From: a virus
Virus record (IMG/VR): IMGVR_UViG_3300037346_000419
Span: 1 to 64,000 of that record
Length of the DNA stretch: 64,000 nucleotides
Reading direction: 5' to 3' (one strand)
The notes beneath the pieces were generated by a model, which made no database searches, was not told the DNA's origin, and saw only the letters and a program-made list of their open reading frames with translations. Within the stretch, counting starts at the first letter, position 1. Every line of letters starts with the position of its first letter. Shown here piece after piece: positions 37,597 to 45,395 of the stretch. A program made the position numbers and the translations under genes.

Positions 37597-39594
37597 TTAA
37601 TGGCAATCTGCATAATTTAAACCCCAATCCATACTAATATTAATTTCTACATTTAACTTAATTTGTTCATTTGTTTCTATAATACTTTTCTCTAATATTT
37701 TTTCCATTTTTTCTTTTTTATCTTTTTTACATAAAAGTAATATTTCATCATGATACTGTAAAAGTATATTCATATAATTAGTATCTAATTTATTTTTTAC
37801 ATTTCTAACCCAAGTATCAAAAAAATAAACTCCTGCACTCTGATTGAGGGTCGAAAATTTATCTTTATCTGCTTTAAGAAAATAATAAAAACCACTAACA
37901 GGGTTATATAACCATTTTTGTTTTTGGTTTATTACTACATATTCTTTTTTATAAACTTTATTACCTTTTTCATCTACAAAATCTAAAACTAATTTTTGTA
38001 CCCAATTTTTACTATCAACTATTATTACTTTTGTGTCTTTTGCAGTCTGTTTAACTGCTTTATTTCTTTCCCAATAAGTTTTATGTAATATTGTAGCAAA
38101 AGCTATATCACATTTAAGTGTTAAAGCTATTTTAGCTGGGCCAGCACCATAAGTTGCAGAAAAATTAACTACTTTAGCTTTATTTCTAACAACTTTAATA
38201 ATTTTTAATCTACCCTGTTCATCAGAGGTAAAAATATAAGTTTTATCTTTAGATTCACACCATTTAAAAAATACTTCATCATCTTTAGTTAGCATACCTG
38301 CTAAAACAGCTATATCAATATGAGGGTCAAATCCTGGTACTCTCATTGCATTTACATAATCAGGGTCATAAAAATATATAAAATGCTGTTTGGTATTATC
38401 CTCTAAACCACTAACATCACTACCACACATAATATAAGAATCATCAGGTACTATTAAAGCCCCTCTAATTTGTTCTCCATAATATGTATTTACTTTTGGT
38501 AAATTTGATATAGGTTTCTTATGTTTTAACCTTATAGTATTAGTAAAACCTTGAGCAGAAGCATAAACTTTGTTATTTTCATCTTTATTTTCTATATAAG
38601 ATTTAAATAATCCATATCTATGTTTTGCTTTATACAAACCTTCAAGAGATTCTAAATAAGGATAATCTTCAAATAAATATTTTACACTTTGACATAATCC
38701 TCCTCCAAATGGTAAAGATACTTGAGGTAAATTTTCACCTGTACTTTTACTAATTTTAAAAGTTTGAGGTTGCCAATTTAAACTAAATAACCAAGTTTGT
38801 AATTGTTTATGAGAACCTGGATTAGGTCTTTCTCTTACTTCTTCAGTTTCTTTAGGTAAATTATTCTCTTTTAAATAATCAAACCATTTTTCTCCATAAT
38901 TAGATAATGTTCCATCTATTTTATATAGTTTTTTTGGTTTAGATTTTAACAATTTACCTAATTCTTTTGGCATATTTAAAGATAATTCTTCTATTTTTTC
39001 TTCAATTTCAAACTCTAAGTTTAACATTGATTCTTGAATTAAATTAATATCTAAATCAATACCAATACTTTCTTGGTCTTTTAAACAAAGCATTTTAAAA
39101 TTTAAGTAAGAAAACACTCTATTTATTTTATCTAAATTTCCATAGACATTCATAGCATAATCCATTTGATAGTGGAACAATCTAGTGTTTATTTCAACAT
39201 CAGATTCACACCTATTAATATAAACAGCTACTGGTTGATTTCCCCAATCAGTTATTTTAGGTTTTAAAAAACCTAATCTTTCTCCCCAAAATTCTAAACC
39301 ATGTTTGAAACCTTTTACAGGATATTGATACCAAGATATAGCTAGAGTATCATATACTTTATTAAGAATTTTAATATTTAATATTTTTTCTAAAGCTGGT
39401 ATATCATATCTTATAATATTATGTCCAACTAAAATATAATCTTTTTGTATAAATTCAATTATATCTTTATGTAACACTAGACTGTTTTTTTCAATTAAAG
39501 TTTTGTTTTCATAAATAGCATAAGAAAAACAGTGTGTTTTAGTGATTTTATCTAGTAAGTTATCAGCTTCAATATCAAATATACAATACTTCAT
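37597..39594 (-). CDS. Family A DNA polymerase with 3'-5' exonuclease
   Basis: Copies the phage genome. The exonuclease domain begins at residue 1: CIFDIEADNLLD (Exo I, Asp-x-Glu) and VGHNIIRYDIPAL (Exo II). The polymerase domain has MCGSDVSGLEDN (motif A Asp), KVVNFSATYGAGPAKIAL (motif B finger helix) and LLQYHDEILLLC (motif C His-Asp-Glu). At 665 residues it is complete, with no intein or intron, unlike other key genes here. It ends the core replication block. Confidence 0.93.
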   Translation of the reverse strand: MKYCIFDIEADNLLDKITKTHCFSYAIYENKTLIEKNSLVLHKDIIEFIQKDYILVGHNIIRYDIPALEKILNIKILNKVYDTLAISWYQYPVKGFKHGLEFWGERLGFLKPKITDWGNQPVAVYINRCESDVEINTRLFHYQMDYAMNVYGNLDKINRVFSYLNFKMLCLKDQESIGIDLDINLIQESMLNLEFEIEEKIEELSLNMPKELGKLLKSKPKKLYKIDGTLSNYGEKWFDYLKENNLPKETEEVRERPNPGSHKQLQTWLFSLNWQPQTFKISKSTGENLPQVSLPFGGGLCQSVKYLFEDYPYLESLEGLYKAKHRYGLFKSYIENKDENNKVYASAQGFTNTIRLKHKKPISNLPKVNTYYGEQIRGALIVPDDSYIMCGSDVSGLEDNTKQHFIYFYDPDYVNAMRVPGFDPHIDIAVLAGMLTKDDEVFFKWCESKDKTYIFTSDEQGRLKIIKVVRNKAKVVNFSATYGAGPAKIALTLKCDIAFATILHKTYWERNKAVKQTAKDTKVIIVDSKNWVQKLVLDFVDEKGNKVYKKEYVVINQKQKWLYNPVSGFYYFLKADKDKFSTLNQSAGVYFFDTWVRNVKNKLDTNYMNILLQYHDEILLLCKKDKKEKMEKILEKSIIETNEQIKLNVEINISMDWGLNYADCH

Positions 39595-39596
39595 AT

Positions 39597-39866
39597 TTAT
39601 ACTATTTCAAAACCATGTATTACATTACCATCTGTAAGTGTTACATTATTTATATATTTATTTCTTGGAGATAATTGAATTTCTTCATTAGTCCAACATA
39701 AAAATATTTCTTTTTCAATATAATTATCTTCTTCATTATTTATTAAAGCATATACATATATTTTATTATTATGGGTTGTAAGTTTTAAAATTTCATGTTG
39801 AATTGGTAGCTTAATTATATTTTTTCCTCTTATTTTAAGAAGATATTTATGTATTTTTTGTGACAT
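39597..39866 (-). CDS. Small hypothetical protein (89 aa)
   Basis: Not recognised. Strand-rich, with YVYALINNEEDN and a C-terminal LTDGNVIHGFEIV. Lies 2 bases upstream of the DNA polymerase start and overlaps the 92-residue gene by 20 bases. Confidence 0.5.
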   Translation of the reverse strand: MSQKIHKYLLKIRGKNIIKLPIQHEILKLTTHNNKIYVYALINNEEDNYIEKEIFLCWTNEEIQLSPRNKYINNVTLTDGNVIHGFEIV

Positions 39867-40125
39867 TTTCTTTTTTTAATTTATCTAATTTAATAATTTG
39901 TGGTCTACCCTTAAAAAATAAAGAGGTCATATTACCTTTTGGTCTACTACGATAAAAAATTTTATATTCATTATTGTATATAATATGACTGCTTAGTAAA
40001 TATATACCTCTTATTTTTCTAGGTCTCATAAACATTTTACTTTTATTCCAGTTATTTACTTTAAATAGTAAACAGTAAATAAAACAATTTCCGTATTTAA
40101 GATTAAATGTCTTGATGTTTCTCAT
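39847..40125 (-). CDS. Small basic hypothetical protein (92 aa)
   Basis: Not recognised. Rich in Lys/Arg and aromatic residues (MFMRPRKIRGIYLLS, SRPKGNMTSLFFKGRPQ), so it may bind nucleic acid. Part of the polymerase transcript. Confidence 0.5.
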   Translation of the reverse strand: MRNIKTFNLKYGNCFIYCLLFKVNNWNKSKMFMRPRKIRGIYLLSSHIIYNNEYKIFYRSRPKGNMTSLFFKGRPQIIKLDKLKKENVTKNT

Positions 40126-40128
40126 TGG

Positions 40129-40296
40129 CTAATTTTTATTTTCAGAATACCTATCTATAATAGATACTAACATTTTTAGGTTTTTTCTATACGTTTTTCT
40201 ATTTTCTTTTGCATACTTTAACTGTAGTTCAAGGTTTTTAATTTTATCATTAAACTCATTTTCCATTTTACTAATAGTTACACTTACACCAGTCAT
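40129..40296 (-). CDS. Small coiled-coil protein (55 aa)
   Basis: Starts MTGVSVTISKMENEFNDKIK and continues as one long charged helix (KNLELQLKYAKENRKTYRKN). It ends just before the next gene. The frame is open further upstream, so a longer form cannot be excluded. Confidence 0.5.
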   Translation of the reverse strand: MTGVSVTISKMENEFNDKIKNLELQLKYAKENRKTYRKNLKMLVSIIDRYSENKN

Positions 40297-40367
40297 AAAA
40301 CTTTTTTTATTTTCAGCTTCATTGTAGCATATTTGCGAAGGGCAAACCTGCGCCTATACCCGATACG

Positions 40368-40469
40368 TTATATATCAATCGTAAATAGTTTAACTTCCTG
40401 TCCATCCAAAAGGCCTTTTTTATTGGCTAACTTAGCACTAACTTTTTTTATTGGCTTGCGTGGTTTCAT
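40368..40469 (-). CDS. Short ORF or gene remnant (33 aa)
   Basis: Starts MKPRKPIKKVSAKLANKKG, which resembles the beginning of phage HNH/NinG-type proteins, but no HNH motif follows. After the TAA the same frame stays open for 24 codons (RIGYRRRFALRKYATM). It may be the 5' remnant of a broken gene. Coupled by ATGA to the gene upstream. The base composition is richer in GC than around it. Confidence 0.4.
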   Translation of the reverse strand: MKPRKPIKKVSAKLANKKGLLDGQEVKLFTIDI

Positions 40470-41041
40470 AATGCTAATTTTAAAGCTGCAACTATTGCTA
40501 ATCCGCTTCTCCAAAACCAATTCTCTTTTTTACTGGCTTTTAACTTCTTACTTTTTTTGGCTAACTCACTATCTTTGGTCAAAACCTTATTAGCTAAAAT
40601 TTGGTTTTGTTTTGTTACCAATGCTATGCTGCTATCCTGATAACGTATTATTTTTGTTTTGGCTCGGCTTTCTACTTTGCACCCCTCATTACTTTCAAAG
40701 TAGTATAAGGCAGTTTGTTGGCAGCTATCCAGCTCACTCATTAAGTAATCAGTATCAAAAAGCAATTCATCAATTTTGCCCTCATTTTCTATGGTGTAAT
40801 ACTTCCAAATGACTTTGGGTATCTCTTTGTACCTTTTAATAGCTTGTGTACGTGATAGCGTTCTTAATGCGCTATCCTTTAATCTGTTTTGCTCTATGTA
40901 GAAGATTAAGCTATCCTTGCTTATTGTGATGCTATCCTTGTAGTGGTTTTTTATTATTGGCTCAACTGGCTTTTTGCAGTACATCACACCGCAAAATATT
41001 GTAAGCAAGCCAAGGATTATAATTATTGTTCTATTGCTCAT
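40466..41041 (-). CDS. Membrane-anchored coiled-coil protein, possible spanin-like
   Basis: An N-terminal membrane segment (TIIIILGLLTIFCGVMYC) is followed by a helical, charged region to about residue 165 and a hydrophobic C-terminus (WFWRSGLAIVAALKLAL). This layout is like inner-membrane spanins or Rz-type lysis proteins, but also like other phage envelope proteins. The 39-residue exported protein just upstream could be a partner. Codon use and GC content differ from the neighbours, pointing to recent transfer. Confidence 0.5.
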   Translation of the reverse strand: MSNRTIIIILGLLTIFCGVMYCKKPVEPIIKNHYKDSITISKDSLIFYIEQNRLKDSALRTLSRTQAIKRYKEIPKVIWKYYTIENEGKIDELLFDTDYLMSELDSCQQTALYYFESNEGCKVESRAKTKIIRYQDSSIALVTKQNQILANKVLTKDSELAKKSKKLKASKKENWFWRSGLAIVAALKLAL

Positions 41042-41064
41042 ATACTTTCTTAATCAAAATTTCC

Positions 41065-41184
41065 TCACCACTTGATTATGGTGTCTGTTTGGCTAATCGA
41101 GCCAAGAACACCACTTAAATTTGTTGTTGTTGCACTCACACTTACTGCAATTAGCATGGTGAAAATTAATATTATCTTTTTCAT
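41065..41184 (-). CDS. Small exported protein (39 aa)
   Basis: MKKIILIFTMLIAVSVSA is a clear signal peptide, followed by about 20 residues (TTTNLSGVLGSISQTD). No lipobox cysteine. It lies 23 bases before the coiled-coil membrane protein gene and shares its composition. Confidence 0.55.
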   Translation of the reverse strand: MKKIILIFTMLIAVSVSATTTNLSGVLGSISQTDTIIKW

Positions 41185-41195
41185 TTTGTTTATTA

Positions 41196-41408
41196 TTAAT
41201 AGTTTTTTAAAAAATTCTCTGTTCTTTTAAAATAACCTCTAGTAACAGATATAAAGTGTCCTGAGTTTTCATTTATATCTAATTTTTTTTTAGTTGTTTT
41301 AAACATCTTTGGTAAAGATGGATATTTGTTTTTATCTTTTGGTAATGCTTTTAACATTTTATGTATTTTAAATACATTTTTTACTTTAAATTCTCTTTCT
41401 ATTTTCAT
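41196..41408 (-). CDS. Small basic hypothetical protein (70 aa)
   Basis: Not recognised. Highly Lys-rich (KMLKALPKDKNKYPSLPKMF), which suits nucleic-acid binding. It is the first gene downstream of the tmRNA. Confidence 0.45.
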   Translation of the reverse strand: MKIEREFKVKNVFKIHKMLKALPKDKNKYPSLPKMFKTTKKKLDINENSGHFISVTRGYFKRTENFLKNY

Positions 41409-41431
41409 TTTTATTTATTTTAATTTTTTTG

Positions 41432-41811
41432 AGGAGCTGGAGGGTATTGAACCCTCGTCTAGCCTAACTTTTAGTAATAAAATTATACAAGTTTTTATTA
41501 TATTTCTTTTAATTCTTTATATTAGAATATAGGGGTCAACCAGTTAAGATTAACTTTCACCAATTGATTTCTTTTATACTTATAAATCAATAAATAAGTT
41601 TTTTGTCATAAGAACTACTACGCAGCAGTTAACACTAACTCTTCTGTTTCTACCTGAGCTAAGGCAATCGTTTTAGGATTAGAAATCTCTAAAGACGAAA
41701 TGATTACATTACTGTTGCCATTTAAAATTTAATAATCAATTTTTAATGTGTAGATTATCAACCACATACTTGTTTTATTACCTATATTATCTATCAAATC
41801 CATTCAGCCCC
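41432..41811 (-). ncRNA. ssrA: tmRNA (phage-encoded)
   Basis: The 380-nt RNA has all tmRNA hallmarks. The 5' end GGGGCTGAATGGATTTGAT matches the tmRNA start, and GGGGCTG pairs with the 3' CAGCTCC (7 bp, one G-U). The T arm is GAGGG-TTCAATA-CCCTC. The tag frame starts at GCC (41665): ALAQVETEELVLTAA then TAG (41620-41618). The tag ends in AA like host degradation tags but differs from ANDENYALAA types. CCA is not encoded. It would rescue stalled ribosomes and tag the nascent chain; the exact resume codon is inferred. Confidence 0.9.
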
Positions 41812-41820
41812 TGATAATAA

Positions 41821-41922
41821 AATACATGTTTGTTTATAAGTTTTTCTCATTAATTTCTTGAGTAAACAACCTGGTATTAATTTTTGATAAGCTACCAGAA
41901 CTTTCTCTTATCTACATGTATT
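41821..41922 (-). ncRNA. Structured RNA element just upstream of the tmRNA
   Basis: On the - strand the outer arms AATACATGT and ACATGTATT pair. Inside, GATAAG pairs with CTTATC, and the loop sequence CTGGTA pairs with a downstream TACCAG, making a pseudoknot. No gene is present. It could be a tmRNA leader, a separate small RNA or a cis-regulator. The outer arms contain the palindrome ACATGT, which weakens that part. Confidence 0.45.
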
Positions 41923-41925
41923 AAA

Positions 41926-41962
41926 TTAGTGCAAAGATAAGTAAAATTTATCTTTGCACTAA
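41926..41962. promoter_or_regulatory. 15-bp perfect dyad with promoter -7 boxes in both arms
   Basis: TTAGTGCAAAGATAA, a 7-base loop, then its exact inverse. Each arm contains TATCTTTG (fits TAnnTTTG), one reading left and one right. The element lies between a 54-residue gene and the structured RNA/tmRNA. It can act as a terminator of the gene, a promoter of the tmRNA, or an operator for a dimeric regulator. Confidence 0.65.
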
Positions 41963-41967
41963 TATTT

Positions 41968-42132
41968 TTAAAGTCTTTGCATACTATTTATAGCAGAAAG
42001 ATTAAGTTTTTCAATGTAAGTAGAATTTAATCTCTTACTGATTTTTGTTCCAAGCTCTTTCATATCCATGATGGCTTGTTTTTTTGCTTGTTTAAAAGCT
42101 GTGTCTGTGTTAATTTTTGTTAAGTTTTGCAT
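41968..42132 (-). CDS. Small hypothetical protein (54 aa)
   Basis: Starts MQNLTKINTDTAFKQAKKQA; helical and basic, with a second helix to the C-terminus. It ends next to the 15-bp dyad. Confidence 0.5.
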   Translation of the reverse strand: MQNLTKINTDTAFKQAKKQAIMDMKELGTKISKRLNSTYIEKLNLSAINSMQRL

Positions 42133-42144
42133 TTTATTTTTTAT

Positions 42145-42354
42145 TTATAATTCTTCAATATTTAAATTTGTTACTTCTTCACTAATAGATTCTAAATATT
42201 CTATAGTTTCTCGTTGTGTTTCTGTAAAATTTTCTTCATAAAACTTTTTATATTCATGAATTTCATCCTGTAATAAAGCGTTTAAATTTTTAATTTCTTT
42301 TAAAAGAATTACAAATTTTTTAGCATACTTTATTTTTTCGTAGTTTATTGCCAT
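42145..42354 (-). CDS. Small coiled-coil protein (69 aa)
   Basis: I chose the ATG at 42354 (MAINYEKIKYAKKF) because the longer frame would run into the tRNA-Leu gene. The product is almost entirely helical with an acidic second half (EYLESISEEVTNLNIEEL). Function unknown. Confidence 0.55.
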   Translation of the reverse strand: MAINYEKIKYAKKFVILLKEIKNLNALLQDEIHEYKKFYEENFTETQRETIEYLESISEEVTNLNIEEL

Positions 42355-42370
42355 GTTATTTTTTATTTTG

Positions 42371-42453
42371 TGGTCAAAGCGAGAATCGAACTCGCACTCC
42401 AAATTGGAACAAGATTTTAAGTCTTGCGTGTCTACCTATTCCACCATTTGACC
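42371..42453 (-). tRNA. tRNA-Leu (UAA)
   Basis: 83 nt. Acceptor GGTCAAA/TTTGACC with A73, D arm, anticodon stem CAAGA/TCTTG with loop CTTAAAA (anticodon UAA), short class II variable arm TTCC-AATT-TGGA, and T arm CGAG-TTCGATT-CTCG. CCA is not encoded. UUA is one of the commonest codons in this AT-rich genome, so the tRNA matches phage codon demand. Confidence 0.93.
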
Positions 42454-42460
42454 AACTTAC

Positions 42461-42697
42461 TTATTGTAAGTTTTCTTTTAAATCTGATATACTAATTAAA
42501 GTCATTTCAGTTTTAAAATCTTTAAGATTATTATAAGCATTATATCCTCTATGAACATTTGAATTATCAAATCCATAATAAGTATATAAGTGTGTTACAA
42601 TAATACCTGAATTATCTCTAAACCATCTTGCAAACCATGTTGCATCAGGATTAATAGAATCTATTATAACAACCCAATTTTCTGGAAACTTATTCAT
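42461..42697 (-). CDS. Small hypothetical protein (78 aa)
   Basis: Not recognised. Has aromatic-rich sequence (WVVIIDSINPDATWFARWFR) and ends in a charged helix. Lies between the lipoprotein gene and the tRNA-Leu. Confidence 0.5.
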   Translation of the reverse strand: MNKFPENWVVIIDSINPDATWFARWFRDNSGIIVTHLYTYYGFDNSNVHRGYNAYNNLKDFKTEMTLISISDLKENLQ

Positions 42698-42699
42698 AT

Positions 42700-43098
42700 T
42701 TAAAATTTAAAATCCCAAGATTTACCCAAATTTAAATGAGCATCAAAAGAATCTATTAATTTTCCCGTTTGAATATTTTTAATCTTCCAGGATATATAGA
42801 CTTTATTACCTGTTGGTACACCTACATATAAATATTTAGTTTCTAAAGGTATATTAAAAGTTGTAAAAGAACTATCAGAGTAGTCTTTTTGAACTAGAGT
42901 TTCAGTCCAACCTGATTTATACTCAACTTGAGCTGAAACTCTGTAAATAGCTTTATTATCTTTAACTTTTATTGAAAAAACAAGTTCTTCTTGAGGAAGT
43001 AATGTTTTTTGTGGTATAACTTCTTTTTGACAAGAAGTTAAAATAAAAGCTACTGACAATATTGTTATTAATTTTAGTAAGTTATTTATTTTTTTCAT
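42700..43098 (-). CDS. Phage-encoded lipoprotein (132 aa)
   Basis: The signal peptide LLKLITILSVAFILTSC ends in a lipobox (LTSC), so the Cys should be lipidated. The rest is a beta-sandwich-like exported domain. Such lipoproteins may change the host surface (superinfection exclusion) or act in lysis; neither is shown. Confidence 0.7.
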   Translation of the reverse strand: MKKINNLLKLITILSVAFILTSCQKEVIPQKTLLPQEELVFSIKVKDNKAIYRVSAQVEYKSGWTETLVQKDYSDSSFTTFNIPLETKYLYVGVPTGNKVYISWKIKNIQTGKLIDSFDAHLNLGKSWDFKF

Positions 43099-43109
43099 GT
43101 TATTTATTT

Positions 43110-43499
43110 TTACGAATTTAACATTTTTAAGATATAATCTGTAAATTTCTTTTGAAGTTTTCTAGCTTGTTCATGAGAAATTTCTATAATTAAGTTTGAC
43201 CAACCTCTAACAATAAACATATCTATTTTATTTTGATTTTCATCTAAAATATAAAAATCTGTGTTGTTTTCTAAATAAAACTTTTTATTAAGACTGTTAG
43301 GGCCACCATTAATTATATTTACTATTTGTTTACAAATGTCTTCTTCTAAATCAAACTCAAACATTAAAGATACATTTCCTGTATCTGACATAGCAAAACT
43401 TCCAAATTCATCATACTCTAAAGGAAGTTTGTAATAATTTTTTACTTTTATACACATTAATACTTCTGTATTAACTAATTGATTTTCTTTTTGTTCCAT
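43110..43499 (-). CDS. Hypothetical protein (129 aa)
   Basis: Not recognised. Soluble, strand-rich in the first 90 residues (SLMFEFDLEEDICKQIVNII), with a helix at the C-terminus (EQARKLQKKFTDYILKM). Part of the accessory gene run. Confidence 0.5.
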   Translation of the reverse strand: MEQKENQLVNTEVLMCIKVKNYYKLPLEYDEFGSFAMSDTGNVSLMFEFDLEEDICKQIVNIINGGPNSLNKKFYLENNTDFYILDENQNKIDMFIVRGWSNLIIEISHEQARKLQKKFTDYILKMLNS

Positions 43500-43533
43500 T
43501 TTTTTATTATATGTTTAAGTTTTTATTTTAAAT

Positions 43534-43791
43534 TTAATTAACTGTTTGATATATTGGGTACTTTGGACTTCTATCTATTTCAATTCTTATATCTATAGTC
43601 TTTTGAATAAAGATTGGATATAAAGGTTTTAAATTTGATTTAATTATTTTTTCTCCTTTGTAATTCTCTCTTTCTATCCAATATTTTCTTAATCTGGATA
43701 AATTTATTGAGCAAATTCTCTTGCTTTCAATATTTTCCACTTCTTTTTCAGAAAATTCCCAATTTTTGGATTTTATATTTTTTACACTCAT
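43534..43791 (-). CDS. Hypothetical protein (85 aa)
   Basis: Not recognised. I place the start at the ATG at 43791 (MSVKNIKSKNWEF) rather than the upstream TTG. Basic, with RICSINLSRLRKYWIERENY in the middle. Confidence 0.45.
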   Translation of the reverse strand: MSVKNIKSKNWEFSEKEVENIESKRICSINLSRLRKYWIERENYKGEKIIKSNLKPLYPIFIQKTIDIRIEIDRSPKYPIYQTVN

Positions 43792-43795
43792 TTTA

Positions 43796-43936
43796 TTAGT
43801 CAATTATTTTAAATGTGGAACAATCAAAGGCTTTGCAAATTTCTGCTTTGGTTAGTTTTTTTGGCTCGTTACCTTGCGCCACTTGTTCTACTAATGCCAT
43901 TTCTTTGTATGGGCTTATTAAATCTTTAATTTTCAT
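43796..43936 (-). CDS. Small HTH-like protein (46 aa)
   Basis: MKIKDLISPYKEMALVEQVA is followed by KLTKAEICKAFDCSTFKIID, which reads like a short helix-turn-helix. The base composition is more GC-rich in the middle. Possibly a small regulator. Confidence 0.45.
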   Translation of the reverse strand: MKIKDLISPYKEMALVEQVAQGNEPKKLTKAEICKAFDCSTFKIID

Positions 43937-43947
43937 ATTTTTAATTA

Positions 43948-44172
43948 TTATTTCTTTATTATTACACCATTTGGATAAAGTTCTTTTTGAACTCCTATAT
44001 ACAAGTCATTTATTTCTTCCCAATCCTCTTCTACTGGTAATATTATTGTTTGATTTAAAATTTCTTCATATATTTCTATATAACTATGATACTCATATTT
44101 TCTTTCACTTTTAAGTTTAGCTATTTTAGAATCTAGTTCTTCTTTTCTTTCTTTTGTTATGTATATACTCAT
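43948..44172 (-). CDS. Small coiled-coil protein (74 aa)
   Basis: The N-terminal helix ITKERKEELDSKIAKLKSER resembles GreA/B-type transcript-cleavage factor or antitoxin helices; the C-terminus EEDWEEINDLYIGVQKELYP is acidic. Not enough to assign a role. Confidence 0.5.
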   Translation of the reverse strand: MSIYITKERKEELDSKIAKLKSERKYEYHSYIEIYEEILNQTIILPVEEDWEEINDLYIGVQKELYPNGVIIKK

Positions 44173-44210
44173 AATATTTTATTTTTCATATTTTCTATTT
44201 AATTTATTTG

Positions 44211-44340
44211 TAGTGAGGACAGGACTCGAACCTGCACTGCTGTTTTTACCCCAAGGTCAAGCCATTTCTGACACGGCAACCTTTATCGAAATTATTTTGG
44301 GTAGGTTGATAATTGCGTTTACCAGTTCCGCCACCTCACT
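44211..44340 (-). tRNA. Abnormal tRNA-like gene with expanded middle (130 nt)
   Basis: The acceptor AGTGAGG/CCTCACT with A73, the D arm GCGGAACTGGTAAACGC and the T arm GCAGG-TTCGAGT-CCTGT are all intact and of leucine type. Between D and T arms are 79 nt where about 35 are expected. No 5-bp/7-nt anticodon arm with U33 is found; candidate stems are TTATC/GATAA (20-nt loop) and AAGGT/ACCTT. It may be a tRNA with an insertion, an intron, or a decayed gene. Anticodon not assigned. Confidence 0.6.
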
Positions 44341-44403
44341 ATTTAAAATAAAACCACTTTGTCTTTCTAATTGAGAGTATTAAATAATAAATGTTATTAA
44401 CAA

Positions 44404-44949
44404 TTACTCAACACATATATCTAATTTACCTTTTTTTTGTTTAGCTAATTCAATGTATTTATCTAAATCTTTTTGAGTGTAATTATCTTCAAGTTTAGGC
44501 AATTTAATTTTAAGGTTAGGTTCTATTTCAGACATATTTATATGTCTTGCTATATGATTATAATCAGTAAGAAGCCCTTGTCTTAAATAATTAATAGCTA
44601 CTTCAAAATATTTTACATATAATTTATTATCTGAATTATTTATTTTTAGTAAATTATATAAAGATGTACGATATCTAATAATTGAGTCGTCATATCTAAT
44701 AATTGAGTCGTTATAAGGCTTACATATCTGTTTTTGTAAGTTTTTATGTAAGTTTTCAGAGTTTATATTACAAATTTTTAATATAGTATTGGTTGCAGCA
44801 CAACCATAGCATATTTTTTTATTGTTATTATAGTTTCCAAATGTGAACATGTCAATTTCAGTTATTGGATTTTGAAGTCCTTCTACCATTGCCATAATGA
44901 TTTCTTTTGCAGTCATTGACTGGATTGTTTTTTTAAATGTTTTTTTCAT
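44404..44949 (-). CDS. Hypothetical protein with a tandem repeat (181 aa)
   Basis: Not recognised. A Cys pair (KICYGCAATN) lies near residue 47. A 21-bp unit is repeated in tandem (44671-44691 and 44692-44712, one mismatch), giving YDDSIIRYDDSIIRY. The C-terminus is charged and helical. It is the last gene before a 400-base non-coding stretch. Confidence 0.55.
   Translation of the reverse strand: MKKTFKKTIQSMTAKEIIMAMVEGLQNPITEIDMFTFGNYNNNKKICYGCAATNTILKICNINSENLHKNLQKQICKPYNDSIIRYDDSIIRYRTSLYNLLKINNSDNKLYVKYFEVAINYLRQGLLTDYNHIARHINMSEIEPNLKIKLPKLEDNYTQKDLDKYIELAKQKKGKLDICVE
44671..44712 (-). repeat. Two 21-bp tandem units in a coding region
   Basis: Two adjacent copies of a 21-base unit differ only in the last base. 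The unit keeps the frame (7 codons), so it looks like a recent slippage or duplication. Confidence 0.85.
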
Positions 44950-45355
44950 GTTTAATTTACATGTTTATGAGTTTAAATAATTGTGAATAAAAGGCTATTA
45001 TTAATATGGCTATAGAAAAGCTATATTTTAAATAGTTTAAAAAAGTGTGAATGGGGTTAGCACAACACTCACTTAACAAACTGATTATAAACAAGTTACA
45101 ACTGAAAAATCAACATAAAATTGACTCAATTTAACACTTATTTATTGCATACCATGACATATTGTTAATAAAATGTTAGTAAAATAATCTATGAATAAGA
45201 AAAACTATGAAATAATTGAAATAAAACAATTATTTTACATACCTCATTTATAATCAGTAACTAACCCCGAAATTTTCACACCGTTATCTTGATTGGATTT
45301 AATTGTTTACATTCAAAAACAAAAAAATAAAAATTAGTAAGGCGTTTTAATAAAA
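44950..45355. other. Non-coding AT-rich stretch
   Basis: I see no gene on either strand in about 400 bases. It holds weak dyads (TATAG-AAAAG-CTATA; AAGTG...CACTT), and at 45332-45346 AATTAGTAAGG running into TAAGGCGTT. It could carry regulatory sites or an origin, but nothing identifies one. Confidence 0.5.
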
Positions 45356-45385
45356 ATAACAGCAGAGATTACTCCCTGCTGTTAT
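45356..45385 (-). terminator. Rho-independent terminator of the 143-residue gene
   Basis: Stem ATAACAGCAG / CTGCTGTTAT with a 10-base loop, followed on the - strand by TTTTATT. Ten bases after the stop codon. Confidence 0.9.
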
Positions 45386-45395
45386 CATTTAATTA

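Noticed and set aside
41432-41811. tRNA with a group I intron
   Set aside because: The 5' end, tag frame and T arm match tmRNA; no intron core elements are present.
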